Source of the DNA: Ashinkailepas kermadecensis
Taxonomy: Eukaryota > Arthropoda > Thecostraca > Neolepadidae
Direction: 5' to 3'
Length of the DNA stretch: 64,000 bases
Assembly: GCA_034440615.1 (NCBI GenBank)
Contig: JAOTOM010001611.1
Span: forward strand, 1 to 64,000
The translations under genes and the position numbers were made by a program. The notes under the pieces were generated by a model, which saw only the letters and a list, made by a program, of their open reading frames with translations, was not told where the DNA came from and ran no database searches. Positions 59,176 through 64,000 of this stretch are shown here, in pieces (within the stretch, counting starts at the first letter, position 1; each line of letters opens with the position of its first letter).

Positions 59176-59545
59176 CACTGAGAAAAAGGTTAGAACCTTA
59201 TTCGTTCTCAGAGAACATCTATCGTTCTCATTTTCCCTATTAAAATCAGACCACTCAAAATGAGAACTCTGTTCGGGTGAATCAGAGAACACCCGTTCTC
59301 ACACCGAAAAACGTTCTCATGTGAGGACCCTTTTTAGGCTAACATTGAGACCAATAAACCTTCTCACTTGAAACTAAAAATCGAGATCGCACGTTGCCGA
59401 TTTGAACCCTCAAAATAGAGCACGTATATTTAAAATGTACTCTTGCGAGAATGGGTTATGGTCTCGGATCGCAGCCTCCCTTCTCAGCTGAGAATGAAGT
59501 AAAGTCTCAATTTGTATCGAAACGGCTCTTCTGAGAACGACCTTT
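59176..59545. repeat. GTTCTCA/TGAGAAC-rich segment, possible MITE
   Basis: Beginning CACTGAGAAAAAGGTTAGAA, the stretch contains about ten GTTCTCA or GAGAAC motifs in both orientations and lies directly beside MITE copy 3. Boundaries are unclear. Confidence 0.5.
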
Positions 59546-59990
59546 CTTCTCACGAAATCCATTCCAAAAAATGCACGCCAGCTGTTTAAATCCGACGCGA
59601 ATTTCATCAGTCATCACCTCTGCTTCCAATAATTAACCCTCCAAACAGAAAACTGCTCCGGGGAAAAACACTTTTATTCAGAACAGACTTCCAGTCCAGC
59701 CACATCCAACAGCGCAACTGCCACGGCTGACGTTCAACAGGATTGTCAACAAACAAAGACAAGAACGCCGTCGACTGAGAGATGGGCACAAGCACAAACG
59801 AGTGATTCTTGGCACACCGCATGCACCACAACTGCATCTACCACAACACGTAACCCTTGCGCCTACGTCATGGCCGCAATATGAGACCGCAATAATTGTT
59901 TTGCAATATGAGAAAGCTACAGCACGTATTACAAAAACATAACTTGAGACATAACCAAAGTGTTTGAAGGCATAAAATGGTTGGAAACCC
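59546..59990. other. Unassigned
   Basis: A cysteine-rich minus frame at 59678-59992 has no recognised domain. Confidence 0.35.
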
Positions 59991-59994
59991 AACC

Positions 59995-60190
59995 TATCAT
60001 AATTATAATATTGTTTATTATCTTATTCCATTCACTCAAACCTTAAATTTAGTCCACGGATCAATAAATATGTTGGCCAAAGGCTGCCATTTTATTGATC
60101 CCTGGACCACCATATTTATTGATCCCTGGGCTAAATCTAAGGTTTAGGTGAATGAAATAAGAAAATAAAATAATACACTAATTATGTTAG
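59995..60190. mobile_element. Short fold-back MITE, ~70-bp arms
   Basis: Inverted arms contain TTATTCCATTCACTCAAACC (left) against GGTTTAGGTGAATGAAATAA (right), and GATCAATAAATATG against CATATTTATTGATC. The centre is near CCATTTTATTGATC. Confidence 0.82.
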
Positions 60191-60690
60191 GTTATGTACC
60201 ACGAATTTTCCAGGGTCGAATAACCTCGGTTAGGTTAAATTGTATGTTTTTGTACCAATCAGCTTTCTAGTATTGCAAAACAAACTATCATGGCCAGGGT
60301 ATAGATATACCCAGGGAGATACTTGACCTGGCTATAGGCACTTCCAATATACATATCCAATACAATGCGATGGCTTACCATTCAGAGGTCGCTCCATTCC
60401 ATACACTGCAGTGCCCAACAGTCGCAAAGCAAGGGCGGACAAAAACGCAATGGCCGCCAGCACGCAATCTCTCTCTAGTTACCGTGCACGCAGCCTGAAA
60501 ATGATCGGTGGCGCGCATGCGCAGACTCGTTTCGCCGCGATCGGGATCAACGACCTTCCGCTGAAACCAGTCAGAAGAATCATCTGACACCAACAAAGAT
60601 TCTCGAAATATCCTTTGAAAACTGAGACTTTCTACATGACTCAAGAGAGTATGACGATGAAGTGCTCTATCATGAAACTGCATTTGAGTC
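60191..60690. other. Unassigned; would be the place for an upstream LTR
   Basis: No long terminal repeat or primer-binding site could be recognised by eye upstream of the gypsy remnant. Confidence 0.35.
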
Positions 60691-60794
60691 TCAAACTAGC
60701 GTTCCTTCTCCATTGATCATAAACTCTGGTTTCTTGCGAGGACTTTTCGCATATATTCTCAAACTGTTTTTTCAGTGCACTGCGGGAACGTGGA

Positions 60795-61496
60795 ATGTGG
60801 CGGTGTGCGTGGGAGGACTATGCCGGCCTGTCTCGTGTCGAGCAGCTACAGCAGGCTGTGCAGCTCGCTGCTTTCCGCATGTGTTTCACGGAGGAGAAGA
60901 GGGTTATTGTCCCACATGCTGTGGTGGTCATTCCTGCCGATGATGTATGTGTCACCCTGGACAAGGTAGCTCGTTATCTCCGGGTGCAGATGAGCGTAGT
61001 TATTGGCCGTGTCCATTTCGATGAGAAGCGCCAGCAGGATGGCGGGTTACTTGACGCCGCATTCTTGTTTTCCTCGAGGAAGCTGGCTGCGGAGGCAGAC
61101 CTCTGTCAATCTTCCATTGGCCAGCGTCTCACAACGCGAATCATGTGTGGTGTTTGAGATTCGCAAAGGCAGAGCCGCCTCCTGACAATTAAGCCGTGCC
61201 TGTCCTTGGCAGAGGCCATTGATGTCTGCCGTTCCGAAGAGTCTTCTAGAGATAGTGGTATGGAACTGGCTGGTGCTGCGCAGCAGCCGATTCATCGCCC
61301 CGCTGGATCTGTCACTCGTCCTCGTAAAGACCAGGATCCGTCACCGGGTAGATCTGCGTTATTCTGCGAGTTGTGTGGAACTCCCAGTTTCCGTCGCATC
61401 AGTCGGGTAGGGCGTCCTGCCCGTAAAATAATTTGCAGTTTGTGTAGCTTGGAGGGTCACTTTCACAACGCATGCAGAAAGGGCCTGAACTCCTAG
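60795..61496 (+). pseudogene. Gypsy gag remnant with CCHC zinc knuckle
   Basis: Two frames cover a gag-like region. The second carries CSLCSLEGHFHNAC (61434-61475), a CX2CX4HX4C zinc knuckle that binds RNA in nucleocapsid proteins. An upstream FCELCGTPSF may be a degenerate first knuckle. The frame is broken near 61157, so no intact gag remains. Confidence 0.7.
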
Positions 61497-61659
61497 AGTT
61501 ACCCTTCCACGGAGTCCATCCGGCGTCTCCTCACTCGCCATCACGAAGAAACGAAGACTGCGGGAAGCAGTCGCGACAATCACTTCACGTGACATCTTCC
61601 ATTGACATAAAGGGGCTCCGATCCCACCTACAGGCGCCAACTGCCATGGGTGATGTTCA

Positions 61660-61750
61660 GGTGTCTTCGGGGAACACACGCATAACCCTTGGGGCGACCC
61701 CAGACAGTGGCGCAGAACTCACCATGCCTGACCAGGTCCTGACCTGACCA
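61660..61750 (+). pseudogene. Gypsy aspartic protease remnant
   Basis: The motif ATPDSGAELT at about 61697-61726 contains DSG, the aspartic-protease active site (D at 61703-61705). A stop follows shortly, and the rest of the domain is in other frames. Confidence 0.6.
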
Positions 61751-62224
61751 GGTTTGGAATTACATCCGATGATCTTAACTTGGTGTCCCTGGAGAAAATT
61801 GACATGCTGGAGGAAGGCAATGACATGCTGAGGTTTTGAAATGCCACGATCACCTTGGAGGGCAAATCAACGCAAGCGATCATTCACGGCTTCAAAGAAG
61901 TTCGAGGGGTGCTCCTGTGCTTGGTGTGTAGCAAAAATTTATTCGATTGCATCACGCCTAACCCGAATCCAGTTTTCGGCCAGAAACAGAGGCGGTGTCT
62001 GAAACTACTGCGGGAGTCGTGCCGATCACCACAAACTTGCCAGATTCAACACAACTCAGCAAGGAGCAGATGGAGGAACAGCTTTTCGAAAAGTTTGTAG
62101 ACGTATTTTTTAGGAAGACAAACTTCAGCTAATGGTTGGCACAGCCATGGAATTGCACTTGGTGGATGATGCGACTCCATATGTAGTGTGAGCTCCACAG
62201 AACATACCATCTTCATGGGGACCT

Positions 62225-63115
62225 GGGATCAAAGGTGAGTTGGTCAGCATGATCCAGCGTGGCATAATCGAGCCTATTGGGGATGGACATTCTGAATGCT
62301 GTTATCCGCTGGTTATTGCACACAAACCGGCATGTGGTGTGCGCATATGCATTGATTTCAACAAGCTGAACTCGTTTATCCAGAGACCACTACATCCATT
62401 GGTCACGCCAGAGGATTTTGTCACTGCAGAGCAGTCAGTTTTTCACCACTGTACGTGTTGTTTCTGGTTGCTGGCAAATTCCGCTCGACGAAGATTGTAA
62501 GCACCTAGCAACCTTGATCACCCCATGGGAGATATGTCACTTCATTCGGGCCCCCATGGGTCTTATTTTTACTGGTGATGAATTCTGCCGTTCAGGAGAT
62601 ACATGGACTTATGACCTTCAACGTCGTCAAGGTAGTGGATGACATCCTCACTTTTGATGACTGACGCTCACGTTCAAGTTGTTCGGGACCTCCAGCGATG
62701 CGGAAAGCATCAACTCACACTCAAGAAGGGCAAGTTTGTGTTTTCAGAAACCGAGGTTAAGTACTGTGACTATCAGGTATCCGGCTGAGGGATCAAGACA
62801 GATTCTTCAAAGGTGAAGGTCATTGATGACCCCGTCCAACTACATTCAGTTCCGTGGGATTTGGAGTGGGACACACTCGTCCATGGGACTGGCGCAACAG
62901 CTTGTAGATTTCACCTCTGACATTGCTGCGAAGGCTGAACCTCTTTGAGATCTGCTGAAGGCCAGTAATGAGTTTGAGTATTCATCTCCTTGGGCTTCTT
63001 CAGGCACTCTTCTCTTGGACCACAAGCCGTTGGTTCCTATCTTGAATACTATGCTGGATGCCGTGGAAAACTCACGATTGCAGCGCTTCAAGGAAAATGT
63101 GAGTACTCCTTCACT
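62225..63115 (+). pseudogene. Gypsy reverse transcriptase and RNase H remnant
   Basis: IQRGIIEPIGDGHSE...CYPLVIAHKP and VRICIDFNKLNSFIQRP mark the fingers/palm. IRAPMGLIFTGDEF and VVDDILTF (VVDD at 62632-62643, the YVDD-type catalytic box) follow in another frame. LTLKKGKFVFSETEVKY marks the thumb. LLLDHKPLVPILN and SRLQRFKENV near 63005-63100 are the RNase H C-terminal signature. Frameshifts near 62440 and 62650 and several stops separate the parts. Confidence 0.82.
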
Positions 63116-63299
63116 GAAACGTAGCGTGAGGGCACATGCCATTCCGGACGTTCTGTCCCGATGCCGGGCAGGTGATCACCAGAGGATGATCTTTTGGTGG
63201 AACGTATGGAAATGCTGATGCAGTGGGTGTTAATCATGAGCTTTGGTGGTACAAATGATGGCGAGGAAGTGGCCCACTTGAATGGCTTCTACTTAGTGA

Positions 63300-64000
63300 A
63301 ATTAGAAAACCGCTGGATGTACGATGAAGAATGCCAGTTGCTCATGAAACATGTTCACGCAGGGTGGCCATTTCCACAGTATAACCTTGATGTTCGCCTG
63401 CAGAATTGTTTGGGGCGGGGCGAGAGGGACTATGTTTCCGAATAGCTGTTCTTGAGAGGGTCAAGCTTTGTTGTTTCGTACGCGGTCAGACATGACAAGT
63501 AGAGGAATCTTCACGCTGGGAGGAAGCTGCTCATCAGGGAGTAGTCCGGATGAAAAGGCGCGCCGGACAGATCGTGTGGTGATCTAGACTGGACGTCAAC
63601 ATCAAGCCGCTGTTGGATGCGTGTGACCCGTGCCGGCTTCATTGTCCGGGCACAGGAGCCTCTGAAGCCTGAAGCACTTCCACCCAGGGCTTTCCAGGAT
63701 GTGTCAGCAGATTTCCTTTCGCGGAACCTCGGAACCTTTCCTTTCCTTTCGCGGAACGCGGAACCTCAATTTCCGCTATGTGGATATACTTCTGGTTGGC
63801 CTGTGGTTGCCATATTTCCCAAAGGGACACCAGAACTGGCCAACTCATCTCTGCTGTCCGGCATGCATTCGTAGAATTTGATGTTCCCGAGCGGTTACGA
63901 TGTGATGGTGCTGCACAGTTTTCCAGCAGATAATATTGAAAGTTTCTAGCATGTTCGGGATATAGACTGGAGCTGTCTACTCCACTCTACCCGCAGGCCA
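63300..64000 (+). pseudogene. Gypsy integrase remnant (truncated by window end)
   Basis: LLMKHVHAGWPF near 63340 fits the HHCC zinc-binding region. PEALPPRAFQDVSADFLS (about 63672-63725) and FDVPERLRCDGAAQFSS (about 63878-63929) are the DDE-core landmarks. A small CCTTTCCTTTCGCGGAAC duplication near 63713-63760 disrupts the core. It is not functional. Confidence 0.72.

Larger units (their letters stand above)
60690..64000 (+). mobile_element. Decayed Ty3/gypsy LTR retrotransposon, 3' end beyond the window
   Basis: The order gag, CCHC knuckle, protease, reverse transcriptase, RNase H, integrase is that of Ty3/gypsy pol. Multiple stops and frameshifts occur throughout, and no LTR is seen on the left. 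The window ends inside the integrase core, at a segment ending in LYPQ that corresponds to the conserved YPQSNG region. Confidence 0.88.

Overview
This window is eukaryotic nuclear DNA, most likely from an invertebrate. The signs are spliced exons with GT/AG boundaries, three non-LTR retrotransposon lineages, two Penelope-like fragments, a decayed Ty3/gypsy element, tRNA-derived SINEs, MITE-like inverted repeats, and very abundant microsatellites and minisatellites. The only host gene I can support resembles leucokinin-type (protostome neuropeptide) receptors, so a marine protostome such as a crustacean is my best guess. The species cannot be fixed from the sequence. There is no prokaryotic-style gene organisation, rRNA or CRISPR.

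Host gene. Three minus-strand exons of one class A GPCR lie at 36805-36630 (N-terminus and TM1), 8092-7927 (TM2 to the start of TM3) and 420-223 (TM3 with DRY, and TM4). Splice sites and phases agree (phase 2, then phase 0). The introns are about 28.5 kb and 7.5 kb, and TM5-7 must lie beyond position 1. Everything between 421 and 36629 is therefore probably intronic, and its transposons and satellites sit inside this gene.

Layout. 1-715: exon 3 with tandem copies of both its edges. 1.9-5 kb: a SINE and two truncated LINEs. 5-20 kb: almost entirely tandem repeats, plus one SINE. 21-25 kb: the longest CR1-like LINE, with an SGNH-esterase ORF1 and an EN-RT ORF2, all broken. 26.3 kb: an inverted repeat enclosing a hammerhead-ribozyme-like motif. 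28-30 kb: a 41-bp minisatellite at two sites. 30.2-31.7 kb: a decayed I/Jockey-like LINE. 32.5-33.3 kb: a Penelope-like fragment. 34.7 kb: a SINE with perfect target duplications. 36.6-36.8 kb: receptor exon 1. 38-39.4 kb: GC-rich and GA satellites. 40.1-46.9 kb: a 6.8-kb unit bounded by near-identical 15-bp inverted termini and an exact 8-bp duplication, which I read as a non-autonomous hAT-type element packed with a large palindrome and drifting minisatellites. 47.7-50.3 kb: 19-bp and 21-bp arrays. 52.6-55.1 and 58.2-59.2 kb: fold-back elements and a TTAA-flanked MITE family, two copies of which form a 1.6-kb palindrome. 55.9-56.4 kb: a second Penelope fragment with a GIY-YIG remnant. 56.5-57.9 kb: satellites and a Gly-type tRNA SINE. 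60.7-64 kb: a Ty3/gypsy pseudo-element (gag, protease, RT, RNase H, integrase) that runs off the window.

The most notable items are the 6.8-kb hAT-like unit, the head-to-head TTAA palindrome, covarying hairpins in the SINE tails, the amplified splice-edge sequences around receptor exon 3, and the hammerhead-like motif. Most long open frames in the satellites are by-products of repeat units, not genes.
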